Shown here one piece after another: positions 1 through 8,006 of a stretch of DNA of 64,000 bases. Position 1 is the first letter of the stretch, and each line of letters starts with the position of its first letter. The translations under genes and the position numbers were made by a program. Source of the DNA: Oscillospiraceae bacterium (GTDB lineage: Bacteria > Bacillota > Clostridia > Oscillospirales > Oscillospiraceae); the NCBI GenBank assembly GCA_910575815.1, contig CAJTFN010000011.1, forward strand, positions 83,540 to 147,539. Reading direction: 5' to 3'. The notes under the pieces were generated by a model. It saw nothing but the letters and a program-made list of their open reading frames with translations, was not told where the DNA came from and did no database searches.

Positions 1-11
1 CAATAACATCC

Positions 12-60
12 GGGCCTATCTTCTAACGGCGCTCTACAACGCGCCGGTGACGATAGGCCC
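12..60. other. Two-tier stem-loop
   Basis: A 9-bp outer stem (12-20 with 52-60) encloses a second 6-bp stem (27-32 with 41-46). No T-run follows, so it is not a classical terminator. Its role is unknown. It may be the 3' end structure of a transcript that starts left of the window. Confidence 0.4.
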
Positions 61-96
61 TTACTATTCCGCCGCCGTGCGGCATGATTTCCACTG

Positions 97-213
97 AAAT
101 AAATCCCACCGTGAGACGCAATTCCAGAAGAAATAAATCCCACGGTGAGACGCAAATCCGGCGGAAACACTTAACTTTCTGTTGAAAATCAAATCTCACT
201 GTGAGACGCGATT
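97..213 (+). repeat. ICE-1 palindromic repeat, three copies upstream of parB
   Basis: Copies lie at about 97-123, 131-156 and 187-213. All are the A-B type: an AT-rich left half (AAATAAATCCCAC), one central C/G/T base, then a GC-rich right half (GTGAGACGC plus AATTC or AAATCC). The third copy ends 23 bases before the Shine-Dalgarno of the ParB-like gene. This is the densest cluster of the family in the window. Confidence 0.9.
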
Positions 214-245
214 TTTGGCAAATATATTTCAAAACGGAGGAATTT

Positions 246-2357
246 ATGGCAAACGAAAACAGCAGAGACCCCACGATCCCCAAGCCCCAGAGCATCCCCC
301 TGGCGAAGATCCACGACCTGTCCGGCATCCCCATTTCCAGGCAGCCGGACAAGAGCTACGGCGGCCTTGTCACCAGTATCCAGGCGAGCGGCATCAAGGA
401 GCCGGTGATCCTCCGGCTCCGGGAGGACGGCGAATACCAGCTTGTTACCGGCTACCGGCGCATGAGGGCCAGTGAGCTGGCGAAGAAGCAGGAAATCCCC
501 GCCCTGGTCTACGACATGAGCTTGCAGGAGGCCATCCGGTATCACGGGCTGGCGAACGGGAAGCCCGCTCCCCCTGTTCCCGGCAAGCTGGTGGAGCCTG
601 GAGCCAATGGCAAAAAGGAGGAAAAGGCCGACCTCAAGGGACCGGAAAATCCGACCCCTGGCGAGAAGCCCAAGGAGGTCAAGCCTCCCGAGGGGGCCAG
701 GGGTCCCGAGCCCGCCCAAGGTGAGAAGAAGGATGCTCCGGCCCCCAAGAAGCCGGAGCCGCCCGCGCCCCCTGCCGCTGGTGAGAAGCCCAAGGAGGTC
801 AAGCCCCCCGAGGGCCCCAAGGCCCCCGAACCGCCCACGGATGAGAAGAAGGAAGCCCCGGCCCCCAAGGTGGAGGGTAAGCCCGCCGCCCCTGTCTCTG
901 GCGAGAAGCCCAAGGAGGTCAAGCCCCCCGAGGCCCCCAAGGGCCCCGAACCGCCCACGGGTGAGAAGAAGGAGGCCCCGGCCCCCAAGGTGGAGAACAA
1001 GCCCGCCGCTCCTGTTACTGGCGAGAAACCCAAGGAGGCCAAGGCCCCCAAGGGCCCCGAGCCGCCCACGGGCGAGAAGAAGGGGGCCCCCGTGACCGGC
1101 CCCGCCGCCAAGGGCCCCGCCGGAACCGCCATTTCCCAGGTGTTTGACGAGCGCCTGACGCCCCCGGACGAAAAGGCCAAGCGGGATGTTCCCAGCCCCA
1201 AGGAAAACGAAGCCTTCTTCATCCTCCTGCACCCCGCCTATCTGGAGAAGTCCAAGTACAACACCATTTCCGTGGACACCAGGAGCGAGGACTACCAGGA
1301 ACTGAAAAAGTCCATTGAGCTGAACGGCGTGAAGGACCCCGTTCTCGCCCGGATCGGTGACGAGGGTACTTTGGAAATCCTCTCCGGCCAGCGCCGCCAC
1401 CTGATCGCCACGGAGCTGAATTACCCCGTTCCCACCATCATCCAGAAAATCTCCGACGCCGACGCGAAAATCCTGGTGGCCGACGGCAACCTCCACCGGC
1501 CCCATATCTCCATGTTCGATCTCTCCCGCTCCCTGCGGATGAAGATGGAGGGCATGAAACAGAAAGCGGGCCGGAAGAAGAAGGGCGCGGTCAAGGCGGA
1601 GGAACTGGACAGCGATGAAAAGCTGGCCCAGGAGATGGGCATGAAGGTGAGCAAGCTCAACCGGATCATCCGTCTGTCCGAGGCCACCAAGGACGTGTGC
1701 GACCGGGTGGATGACAACTCCCTGCCCCTGTCCATCGCCTCCGCCATCTCGTTTTTGAAGCCGGACAATCAGGATGAGGTCCTCCACCTGTCGGACCTGG
1801 GGTATAAGATCACCACCGAGCGGGTGGAGCGCATGAAAAAGACGGAGAAGGCCGGAAAGTTGGATGAACAGGCCATGCGGAACATCCTGGAGGACAAGGA
1901 CCTGGCTCCCAAGCAGACCACGCCGCCCCCGGCTCCCCAGCAGCCTGCACCACAGCCGCCCACGCTGTCCAACGGCCCCTCCGCTCCGCCGCCCATTCCC
2001 CCCTCCCCGGACGTGAAGCCGGAGCAGGCGGCGCCTTCGGCTCCCAATGTTCCCGGTATGCCGGGGCCCGCACCCTCTGTCGGTTCTCCCGCGCCGGAGA
2101 GTACGGCCCCGCCCTCCGGTCCCGCCGCCAATGTTCCCCCGGAGGAAAAGGCCCCTTTCAAGGGTGAGCAGGAGCGGCCTGAGTACACCAAGGTCATCCT
2201 GGCCGGGGACCGTCTGCGGAAGTATTTCCCCGATGTGTCCATGACGCCCCGTGAGATCGAGGAAAGCGTCTATGACGCCCTGGAGGAACGCCGCCAGCGG
2301 CAGTTGAAGGCCCAGCAGAAAGAGAGCGTTTTCAAAAAGAACGTCCCCAAAAGATAA
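246..2357 (+). CDS. ParB-like protein with two ParB/Srx domains joined by a proline-rich repeat linker
   Basis: 703 residues. I start it at ATG 246, five bases after GGAGG at 236-240; the frame is open further upstream but only through the repeat. The N-terminal ParB/sulfiredoxin-like domain spans about residues 10-85 and contains TGYRRMRASE. A Pro/Glu/Lys-rich linker of 40-residue repeats spans about 138-280. A second ParB domain follows at about 328-412, containing SGQRRHLIATEL, then a helical KorB-like region to about 520. The rest is a Pro/Ala-rich tail with a basic C-terminus. ParB-like proteins on ICEs serve in partition or transcription control. Two ParB modules in one chain is unusual. 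It is first in a run of accessory genes and has three repeat copies upstream. Confidence 0.85.
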   Translation: MANENSRDPTIPKPQSIPLAKIHDLSGIPISRQPDKSYGGLVTSIQASGIKEPVILRLREDGEYQLVTGYRRMRASELAKKQEIPALVYDMSLQEAIRYHGLANGKPAPPVPGKLVEPGANGKKEEKADLKGPENPTPGEKPKEVKPPEGARGPEPAQGEKKDAPAPKKPEPPAPPAAGEKPKEVKPPEGPKAPEPPTDEKKEAPAPKVEGKPAAPVSGEKPKEVKPPEAPKGPEPPTGEKKEAPAPKVENKPAAPVTGEKPKEAKAPKGPEPPTGEKKGAPVTGPAAKGPAGTAISQVFDERLTPPDEKAKRDVPSPKENEAFFILLHPAYLEKSKYNTISVDTRSEDYQELKKSIELNGVKDPVLARIGDEGTLEILSGQRRHLIATELNYPVPTIIQKISDADAKILVADGNLHRPHISMFDLSRSLRMKMEGMKQKAGRKKKGAVKAEELDSDEKLAQEMGMKVSKLNRIIRLSEATKDVCDRVDDNSLPLSIASAISFLKPDNQDEVLHLSDLGYKITTERVERMKKTEKAGKLDEQAMRNILEDKDLAPKQTTPPPAPQQPAPQPPTLSNGPSAPPPIPPSPDVKPEQAAPSAPNVPGMPGPAPSVGSPAPESTAPPSGPAANVPPEEKAPFKGEQERPEYTKVILAGDRLRKYFPDVSMTPREIEESVYDALEERRQRQLKAQQKESVFKKNVPKR
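661..1085 (+). repeat. 120-bp coding tandem repeat (about 3.6 units) in the ParB-like gene
   Basis: Units begin at 661, 781, 901 and 1021, an exact 120-bp period. Each encodes 40 residues beginning GEKPKEVKPPE, followed by a segment like EKKEAPAPK. Units are about 85-95% identical by eye. Copy number is likely to vary between strains. Confidence 0.9.
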
Positions 2358-2360
2358 GGT

Positions 2361-3029
2361 ATGGAGTTTACCGCCAATATCGCCAACCTGGGCAAGTACA
2401 ACGCCGGGGTCCTCGCCGCCGCGTGGCTGTCCTTCCCCGCCACCACAGAGCAGGTACAGTCCGTTCTGCGGGAGATCGGCGTGGACGGCCTGCGGTACGA
2501 GGAAACCATCATCCTGGAATACTCCACCGGCGTCAAGGGCCTCGCCGGGCGGCTGGGGGAATACGTACCCATTGACGAGCTGAACTACCTCGCCAGCCGG
2601 ATCGGGGCCCTGACGCCGGAGGAAACGGACAAGTTCACCGCCGCCGTCAGCCACGGGGAGTACGGGGACAGTATGCAGGATTTGATCAATCTGACCTACA
2701 ATCTGGACTGCTACGACTTTCTGCCGGACGTGCGGACGGAGGAAGAATACGGGCGCTGGCTGGTGGACCACCGCCAGGAGTTCCACTTGCCGGAGAAGGC
2801 CAAGCTGTATTTTGACTACGAATCCTACGGCGGAGACACCTGCATCAACGAGGGCGGGGACTTTTCGGAGCTGGGTTACATCTTCAATAACCGGACTCCG
2901 TTCCAGGCGGTCTATGACGGGCGGAACGTCCCGGAGAAATACAAGGTGTTCCGCTATCCCCTGCAAGCAAAGGTAAGGCCCGTCCGGTCCGGCAGGGGGC
3001 GGGACAGCCCTTCCCGCAAGCGCCCATGA
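2361..3029 (+). CDS. ardA: ArdA-family antirestriction protein
   Basis: 222 residues. It starts three bases after the ParB-like stop, so it is co-transcribed. The N-terminus (ANLGKYNAGVLAAAWLSFP) and the acidic sequence match the ArdA family, whose members mimic B-form DNA and block type I restriction enzymes when DNA enters a new cell. Acidic residues are frequent between residues 40 and 150. The last roughly 20 residues are basic and run into a hairpin at the gene end, which looks like a read-through tail. Family assignment is from recalled sequence features. Confidence 0.85.
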   Translation: MEFTANIANLGKYNAGVLAAAWLSFPATTEQVQSVLREIGVDGLRYEETIILEYSTGVKGLAGRLGEYVPIDELNYLASRIGALTPEETDKFTAAVSHGEYGDSMQDLINLTYNLDCYDFLPDVRTEEEYGRWLVDHRQEFHLPEKAKLYFDYESYGGDTCINEGGDFSELGYIFNNRTPFQAVYDGRNVPEKYKVFRYPLQAKVRPVRSGRGRDSPSRKRP

Positions 3030-3042
3030 GGGCGCCTTTTTC
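3020..3042 (+). terminator. Possible intrinsic terminator after ardA
   Basis: A short GC stem (3020-3025 with 3030-3035) is followed by CCTTTTTC. It overlaps the ardA stop codon. The stem is short, so termination may be partial. Confidence 0.5.
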
Positions 3043-3072
3043 ATATCAAATTTCAATAAAGGAGCTGATTAT

Positions 3073-3474
3073 TTGAACGTTTTGGTAGTGGAGCCCGGAA
3101 TGGCCCCCTACGAGAAGGAGATCAACGGCCTCCGTGATATGCAGGCCATCGTTGGAGGCACCATCACCGCCAGTTACCCCTTCGAGGAAAAAGTCGCCAT
3201 TGTGAGCAATGATGAGGCCCTTGTCAGGGGCATGGAGTTCAACCGCAGCATTGAGGGCGGGTACGGCGGCATCTGCGGCCCGTTCTTCGTCTGCGGGCTG
3301 GGCGAGGAGGATTTTTGTTCCCTGACCCCGGAGCAGATGGACTTCTACAAGAAGAAATACCACCACGCGGAAATCCTGCTGGGGTTCCGGGGTAGCGAAC
3401 CCGTCACGCTGAAAGTGGAACCCCGCAAGCCGCCCGGCCAGGAGCCGCCCCAGCGTCCGCCCAAGACGCGGTGA
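3073..3474 (+). CDS. DUF3846 family protein
   Basis: 133 residues, starting at TTG 3073 after GGAG at 3061. Residues 1-80 (VLVVEPGMAPYEKEI, MQAIVGGTITASYPF) match the DUF3846 family. That family has no established activity but is common in the accessory gene blocks of Clostridia conjugative elements. The C-terminal 20 residues are Pro/Arg-rich. It lies between ardA and the ArdC-like gene, inside a block that probably protects incoming DNA or adjusts the new host. I assign no function. Confidence 0.8.
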   Translation: MNVLVVEPGMAPYEKEINGLRDMQAIVGGTITASYPFEEKVAIVSNDEALVRGMEFNRSIEGGYGGICGPFFVCGLGEEDFCSLTPEQMDFYKKKYHHAEILLGFRGSEPVTLKVEPRKPPGQEPPQRPPKTR

Positions 3475-3477
3475 GCG

Positions 3478-4428
3478 ATGCCCCCGGTAACAGATGAACG
3501 GCTGGCGGAGCTGACGGACCGTCTGGAAAACGGGATCAAGGAGTTGTACGCCAGTGGGCGCTACGCCGAATACCTCTCCGCCATGTCCAAATTTCATCAT
3601 TACAGCTTCGGAAACGCGCTGCTGATCCTGCTGCAATGTCCCACCGCCACCAGCGTGGCGGGGTACAACGACTGGAAAAAGAAGTTCGGGCGGCAGGTCA
3701 AGCGGTACGAGAAGGGCATCCAGATTCTCGCCCCCTGCCATTTTACTTACCTTGTGGAGTATGAGAAGAAGGACCCGGCCACCGGGCGGACCCTGTACGG
3801 GCCGGACGGCAAACCCCTGACAGAGAAGCGTCGGGAGAACGCCACCCGTTTCCGAATCGCCACCGTGTTTGACGTGAGTCAGACGGAGGGCCGGGAGCTG
3901 CCCAGCCTCGTCTCCGATTTGAGCGGAGACGTTCCAGACTTTGAGAACGTTTATGCCCGCCTCGCTGCCCTGTGCCCTCTCCCCGTGGATCTGGGCCCTG
4001 TCCCCGGAACGGCAAAGGGTTACGCCAGCTTTGTGGAAAACCGCGTTGTGGTCCGCTCCGGCATGAGCCAGGTCCAGACCATCAAGACGCTGATCCATGA
4101 GACCGCCCACGCCAAGCTCCATGCCCCGGACTTTCTGTCGGACAACCCCAAACCCCGGCGGGAGAAGGAGGTAGAGGCGGAGAGCGTGGCCTATATCGTC
4201 TGCCAGCACTTCGGCATCGACACCTCGGACTACTCCCTGGGCTATGTGGCCGGGTGGAGCCGGGGGAAGGAGCTGGCGGAGCTGAAAGCCTCCCTGGACG
4301 TGATTCACTCCACCGCCGGGGAGATCATCAACGCCATCCAGCCGCCTCCGCCGAAACTGACCAGGGACGAGCCGTCCCAGGAGCACATGCGGAAAACCAG
4401 TTATCGAAAATCCAGGAAAAGGAAGTGA
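3478..4428 (+). CDS. ArdC-like antirestriction protein with ImmA/IrrE-type zinc metallopeptidase domain
   Basis: 316 residues, starting four bases after the DUF3846 stop. The N-terminal region (about 30-90: HHYSFGNALLILLQCPTAT, then GYNDWKKKFGRQVKRYEKG) matches the ArdC ssDNA-binding domain. The C-terminal half carries LIHETAHAKLH, an HExxH zinc site, and EVEAESVAYIVC with the third ligand glutamate. Such proteins protect single-stranded incoming DNA or cleave repressors. A second homologue at 11210 has lost the zinc site. Function is inferred from domain content only. Confidence 0.8.
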   Translation: MPPVTDERLAELTDRLENGIKELYASGRYAEYLSAMSKFHHYSFGNALLILLQCPTATSVAGYNDWKKKFGRQVKRYEKGIQILAPCHFTYLVEYEKKDPATGRTLYGPDGKPLTEKRRENATRFRIATVFDVSQTEGRELPSLVSDLSGDVPDFENVYARLAALCPLPVDLGPVPGTAKGYASFVENRVVVRSGMSQVQTIKTLIHETAHAKLHAPDFLSDNPKPRREKEVEAESVAYIVCQHFGIDTSDYSLGYVAGWSRGKELAELKASLDVIHSTAGEIINAIQPPPPKLTRDEPSQEHMRKTSYRKSRKRK

Positions 4429-4432
4429 CAGA

Positions 4433-5257
4433 TTGAACGACTACGAGGAACGCAAACAGGCCCGGATCGACCGCCTCCACGAAAAAGCGGAAAAGGCCCG
4501 CGCTGAAAGCCAGTCCTTATTCAAGCAATCCACCGATATGGCGTCCGCCATTCCGTTTGGACAGCCTGTCCACGGTCCCGCCGACCGGAAATACCGGGAT
4601 AAGATCGGCAGGAAAATGGACCAGTCCATTGCCGCCTCGGATAAAGCGGACTACTACGAGCGCAGAGCAGAAGCGGCGGAGAACAACACCGCCATTTCCT
4701 CCGATGACCCGGAGGCCCTTGCCAAGCTGAAGGAGAAGCTGGAAGATTTGCAAATCTCCCAGACCCGCATGAAGCAGATCAACGCCTACTACAAGAAAAA
4801 CGGCACCTGCCGGGGCTTTCATGGCCTTTCTGACGAGCTGGCGGACAAGCTGGTGGAGGATATACAGTACCATCCTTGGGACAAGCGGCCCTTTGGCTCT
4901 TACGCCCTGGCAAACAACAATCAGAATATTAACGCTGTCAAAAAGCGCATCGAGCAGCTTACTATGGCAAAAGAGCTGGGCTATCAGGGCTGGGAGTTTA
5001 ACGGCGGCAAGGTGGTTGCCAACGCGGATATGAACCGCCTGCAAATCTTTTTCGACGCGATCCCCGATGAAGAAGTCCGCAAGGAGCTGAAAGGCCGGGG
5101 CTTCAAATGGGCCCGGAGTGTGGGGGCGTGGCAGAGGCAGTTGACGGACAACGCCATCTATGCCGCAAGCCGTGTCCAGGCCATCCGGCCCTCCGACGGC
5201 TCCGATCCCATCAAAATCCAACCCAAGCGGAAGCCGAAATCCGGCCCACAGCGATAA
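4433..5257 (+). CDS. DUF3560 family protein
   Basis: 274 residues, starting at TTG 4433, nine bases after a GGAAG-type Shine-Dalgarno. The N-terminal helical segment (YEERKQARIDRLHEKAEKA) and the downstream ASDKADYYERRAEAAENN match DUF3560. The middle has a long charged coiled coil. The C-terminal quarter contains RGFKWARSVGAWQRQLT, a motif common to ICE and phage polyvalent proteins. The biochemical role is unknown. It is tightly spaced with its neighbours, consistent with one operon. Confidence 0.75.
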   Translation: MNDYEERKQARIDRLHEKAEKARAESQSLFKQSTDMASAIPFGQPVHGPADRKYRDKIGRKMDQSIAASDKADYYERRAEAAENNTAISSDDPEALAKLKEKLEDLQISQTRMKQINAYYKKNGTCRGFHGLSDELADKLVEDIQYHPWDKRPFGSYALANNNQNINAVKKRIEQLTMAKELGYQGWEFNGGKVVANADMNRLQIFFDAIPDEEVRKELKGRGFKWARSVGAWQRQLTDNAIYAASRVQAIRPSDGSDPIKIQPKRKPKSGPQR

Positions 5258-5270
5258 GGAGGAAAGCGAA

Positions 5271-5633
5271 ATGGAGAACTCCACCACCATCCCGGAGCGC
5301 ATGAGAGAGATTGAGATTTTCGGCGTCCCCGCCCTGTTCACCAACAAGGCCATTCCCCCGGAGGCCGTCTACCCCGGCATGTTCCGCTATGAGCTCCAGA
5401 CCGGGAGCGGTCAGCGTCCCCACTGTCTGGCGGAGGGACCGGGCGGCAAGTTCTTGGGCACCGTCCTGACCCCGGTCCCCGTCCCCATGGAGGGCCAGCG
5501 GGAGATCGGGCCGGGGGAGCTGTCCCTGGACACCGGGGCCGGGTACTACACCCCCTCCGAGTTTGAGGAAAAGTATCTGTCCCCGGACTATGACCCCGCC
5601 ACGCAGAAGGAACGGTATGGAAAAGAAGGCTGA
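5271..5633 (+). CDS. LPD28-domain-like small protein
   Basis: 120 residues, starting at ATG 5271 after AAGGAGGAAA. The core EIFGVPALFTNKAIPPEAV and the later LSLDTGAGYYTPSEFEEKYL resemble the LPD28 class of large-polyvalent-protein-associated domains, found on conjugative elements and phages. No catalytic residues are evident. It overlaps the start of the next gene by 17 bases, indicating translational coupling. Confidence 0.65.
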   Translation: MENSTTIPERMREIEIFGVPALFTNKAIPPEAVYPGMFRYELQTGSGQRPHCLAEGPGGKFLGTVLTPVPVPMEGQREIGPGELSLDTGAGYYTPSEFEEKYLSPDYDPATQKERYGKEG

Positions 5634-6210
5634 TATTATCCCCTTCCTGGAGAGCGTCGTGGAGGAAAACACCCGGAGCTATCAATCGGATCTCAAACTT
5701 GATGAACGCATTTTGCAGGCCGCTATGCTGGAGGTCCGCCAGGAGGATCGGACATTTCTCTGGATGAGCCGCCCCTGCGGAACACGCTGTCTCCTGGAAC
5801 GGGAGGTTTTTTTGCGGGAAACAAGCGCACACATCACCTGGACGCACTATGACTACGATGCCGAGTATATCAAAGCCTTCCGTATCATTGTGGCCCCTGG
5901 GCGGCCCGGAGCTTTTGTGCTGGGGAAAATCCAGCCCTTGAACTATGGGGAACAGATACAGCGCGTCAAACAGAACGCTCTCCCTGTTGAGACCGTGGAA
6001 ATGACCTTTGAGGACGGAGAAGCCTGTACCATGACATTTGAAGAATACCGCGGGCAGGTCCATGCTTTGACCCAGTATCACGGCAAAATTCAACAGATAT
6101 GCTATAAGCCGGAGAATGAAAATGAGCTGACTTGCATTCTCCAAGCGGAGCGTGCCATCTCCGCCGCCAGGAAACGGGTCCGCCGTCCCCGGAAGCCACA
6201 GACCCGGTAG
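5617..6210 (+). CDS. Hypothetical ICE accessory protein
   Basis: 197 residues, starting at ATG 5617 inside the 3' end of the previous gene. Family not recognised with confidence. It is soluble and acidic in the middle (VEMTFEDGEACTMTFEEY), with no signal peptide or membrane segment. The C-terminus is strongly basic (AARKRVRRPRKPQTR), suggesting nucleic-acid contact. A GC hairpin follows at 6225-6242. It is the last gene before the insertion sequence. Confidence 0.6.
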   Translation: MEKKADIIPFLESVVEENTRSYQSDLKLDERILQAAMLEVRQEDRTFLWMSRPCGTRCLLEREVFLRETSAHITWTHYDYDAEYIKAFRIIVAPGRPGAFVLGKIQPLNYGEQIQRVKQNALPVETVEMTFEDGEACTMTFEEYRGQVHALTQYHGKIQQICYKPENENELTCILQAERAISAARKRVRRPRKPQTR

Positions 6211-6275
6211 CCCACCCCCGCACAGCGCCGCTTGCGGCGCTGCTTTAGACCAACTAAGCATTTGTCAAGAGGAAA

Positions 6276-7559
6276 TTAGGCGGCAAGAGAGAGTTTAGCG
6301 GCTCGGTCCCTCATAATTTGGCAATGCAATTCGGGGGAACGTAGCTCAAACGGCTTTTGGTCCCGGAGAACAGCGAAAATAATGTTGACTATTTTGTGCA
6401 TGACGGCGCACAGCGCGGATTTGTAGGGCTTCGATTGCCGCTTGCGCTGGAAGTATTCAGCAAGCACCGGGTTTGCGTAGGTCCCTTTACATCCAGGCTG
6501 GATAGAAATGTGGGCGGACATATTCAAAATGCACCGCAAATACTTTGATCCGCGCTTGGATATTTTGCTACGCGTGCCAGTGAATTGGCCGGACTGCCGT
6601 TCTGTGGGGTCGAGGCCGCAGAAAGCTACCAACTGTTTCGCGGATTGGAAAGAAGAAACTGAACCGATTTCAGAGAGGATAACAGCCGCCGCATAATCAG
6701 CGATGCCGGGGATGCTCTTGAGCAATTCGGCGTCTGTGCGCAGGCCTGCGTCCGAGCGTATCAGGGCGCGGATCTGCAAATCGACTTCACGGATAGATTT
6801 TTTGAGGATTTGCAACATAGATACAAGGTTTTTCATGATAACCGCACAGGAAGGGGTGGATATGGCAATGGGCAGGGCATTTCGCGCGGCTTGCCTTAAC
6901 GCGTGAATCTTTTTCTGCAAGTAAGCGGACTTCCTGGTGACAACAGAAAGGATCGCGCCCTCAATGTCCTGGTCTGAGGCGGACAGGATCAAGGAAGGCA
7001 GCGGAAAGCGCTCCAGAACGCTCAAGGCGGACAGATTTACAAGGGACGAGAAAACTCCCGCAAAACCGGGAAAGCACTGGTCCAGTTGGGCGTGCAGCCT
7101 GCTGCGGTAAGCAATCAGGTCTTGGGTGAGGTCGTAGTGCTGGCGGCAGAGGGAACGCAGATCGGCTATCAAATCTGTAGGCAGATTTGTCCTTTTGGCA
7201 GCCTTCAGGCGGTAAAGCAGGGCAATCCTGTAGGCGTCCACCCGGTCATTTTTCACTTTTCGGATACTGATATTTTTTAACGCGCCGCTCTGGATCGGAT
7301 TGACTACGACTACGTCAAACCCCTCGTTTTTCATAAATTGAAGGACGATCCGATGGTAGTGGCCGGTGGCTTCCATGATGATGACCGGCGCAGCGCCGTA
7401 TTGTACGCCAATATCAGTCAGACGGCGTGCCACCTGGGCCATTGACTGCGAGGTATGTGCCATTTTTGAGCGCCAGACCACCTCGTTGCCGGGGGCCAGC
7501 ACGCATATATCGCTTGAGCTCTTGCTGATGTCAAATCCTGCGACCGGTGCTTCTTTCAT
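6276..7559 (-). CDS. IS110-family transposase
   Basis: 427 residues. The N-terminal RuvC-like DEDD domain shows AGFDISKSSSDICV (first Asp), VIIMEATGHYH (Glu), then KNDRVDAYRIALL with the paired acidic residues. The C-terminal transposase_20 domain has the helix-hairpin-like LLKSIPGIADYAAAVILSEIG and the serine region TGTRSKISKRGSKYLR. Length is normal for the family (about 400-430). Shine-Dalgarno AGGAGGGAT lies just upstream on the minus strand. It appears intact. IS110 enzymes are guided by a bridge RNA encoded in the element's own non-coding end. Confidence 0.92.
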   Translation of the reverse strand: MKEAPVAGFDISKSSSDICVLAPGNEVVWRSKMAHTSQSMAQVARRLTDIGVQYGAAPVIIMEATGHYHRIVLQFMKNEGFDVVVVNPIQSGALKNISIRKVKNDRVDAYRIALLYRLKAAKRTNLPTDLIADLRSLCRQHYDLTQDLIAYRSRLHAQLDQCFPGFAGVFSSLVNLSALSVLERFPLPSLILSASDQDIEGAILSVVTRKSAYLQKKIHALRQAARNALPIAISTPSCAVIMKNLVSMLQILKKSIREVDLQIRALIRSDAGLRTDAELLKSIPGIADYAAAVILSEIGSVSSFQSAKQLVAFCGLDPTERQSGQFTGTRSKISKRGSKYLRCILNMSAHISIQPGCKGTYANPVLAEYFQRKRQSKPYKSALCAVMHKIVNIIFAVLRDQKPFELRSPELHCQIMRDRAAKLSLAA

Positions 7560-7900
7560 GGGTGATCCCTCCTAATTTCGCGGGAATCTTTTTCATTCCT
7601 ACAAAGGCAGTAAGCTTGTTTGTGACGCGGGTAATCAGACGGGCTGAACCCAACCAACCAAATAAAGAACTCTTTGTAGGATGAATGCTCGGTCTAGGCC
7701 ATAAGTAATTCCATAGGACATGGAAACTCAGCAAGCATGATTTGCAGTTTCATCCCGCTTTTTATTCAGAGTACCCGATTGTCTGGCCGGGTTCAACCCT
7801 TTTCTGATACCGCCTATGCGGTAGTTATATTGTACAAGCAAGTATGTCATCTGTTAAACACAGATGACCCTTGTTAGGGGCTGACGCCCCTAATACCCCA
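7560..7900 (-). ncRNA. Candidate IS110 bridge-RNA region
   Basis: About 340 bases upstream of the transposase carry no open frame but do carry several stem-loops, for example a 9-bp perfect stem at 7847-7869 and a 7-bp stem at 7876-7893. In IS621-like IS110 elements this non-coding end encodes the bridge RNA that pairs with target and donor DNA. Placement here is by analogy. RNA ends and loops are not determined. Confidence 0.45.
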
Positions 7901-7908
7901 CGAAAAAT

Positions 7909-7990
7909 GCGTCTCACGGTGAGACGCGAAACGAGGCGGCGGAGAACCGCGCCGCCCATTCAAAATAAATCCCACGGTGAGACACGAATC
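7909..7990 (+). repeat. ICE-1 palindromic repeat, two copies
   Basis: 7909-7927 is a B-B copy: GCGTCTCAC, G, GTGAGACGC, a perfect 9-bp inverted repeat around one base. 7963-7990 is an A-B copy with GTGAGACAC in place of GTGAGACGC. The second copy ends just before the Shine-Dalgarno of the pentapeptide-repeat gene. Confidence 0.9.
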
Positions 7991-8006
7991 CAAAGGAGGG
8001 ATCATA

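Larger units (their letters stand above)
6243..7900 (-). mobile_element. IS110-family insertion sequence (ends approximate)
   Basis: A single DEDD transposase gene is followed by a roughly 340-bp non-coding end on its 5' side and a short 3' end. This is the arrangement of IS110 elements. They usually make no target duplication and have no long terminal inverted repeats, so exact ends cannot be set from sequence alone. It is the only minus-strand gene in the first 32 kb of ICE-1, and it splits the accessory block from the mobilisation genes. Confidence 0.7.

Noticed and set aside
661..1085. 120-bp tandem repeat considered as CRISPR or an origin
   Set aside because: It keeps reading frame and encodes a clean 40-residue protein repeat in the ParB-like gene, so selection is at protein level.
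189..3056. 955-residue minus-strand ORF opposite parB and ardA
   Set aside because: It is a low-complexity Gly/Leu/Arg product lying antisense to two recognisable genes, a common artefact of high-GC codon bias. It has no Shine-Dalgarno and no family resemblance.
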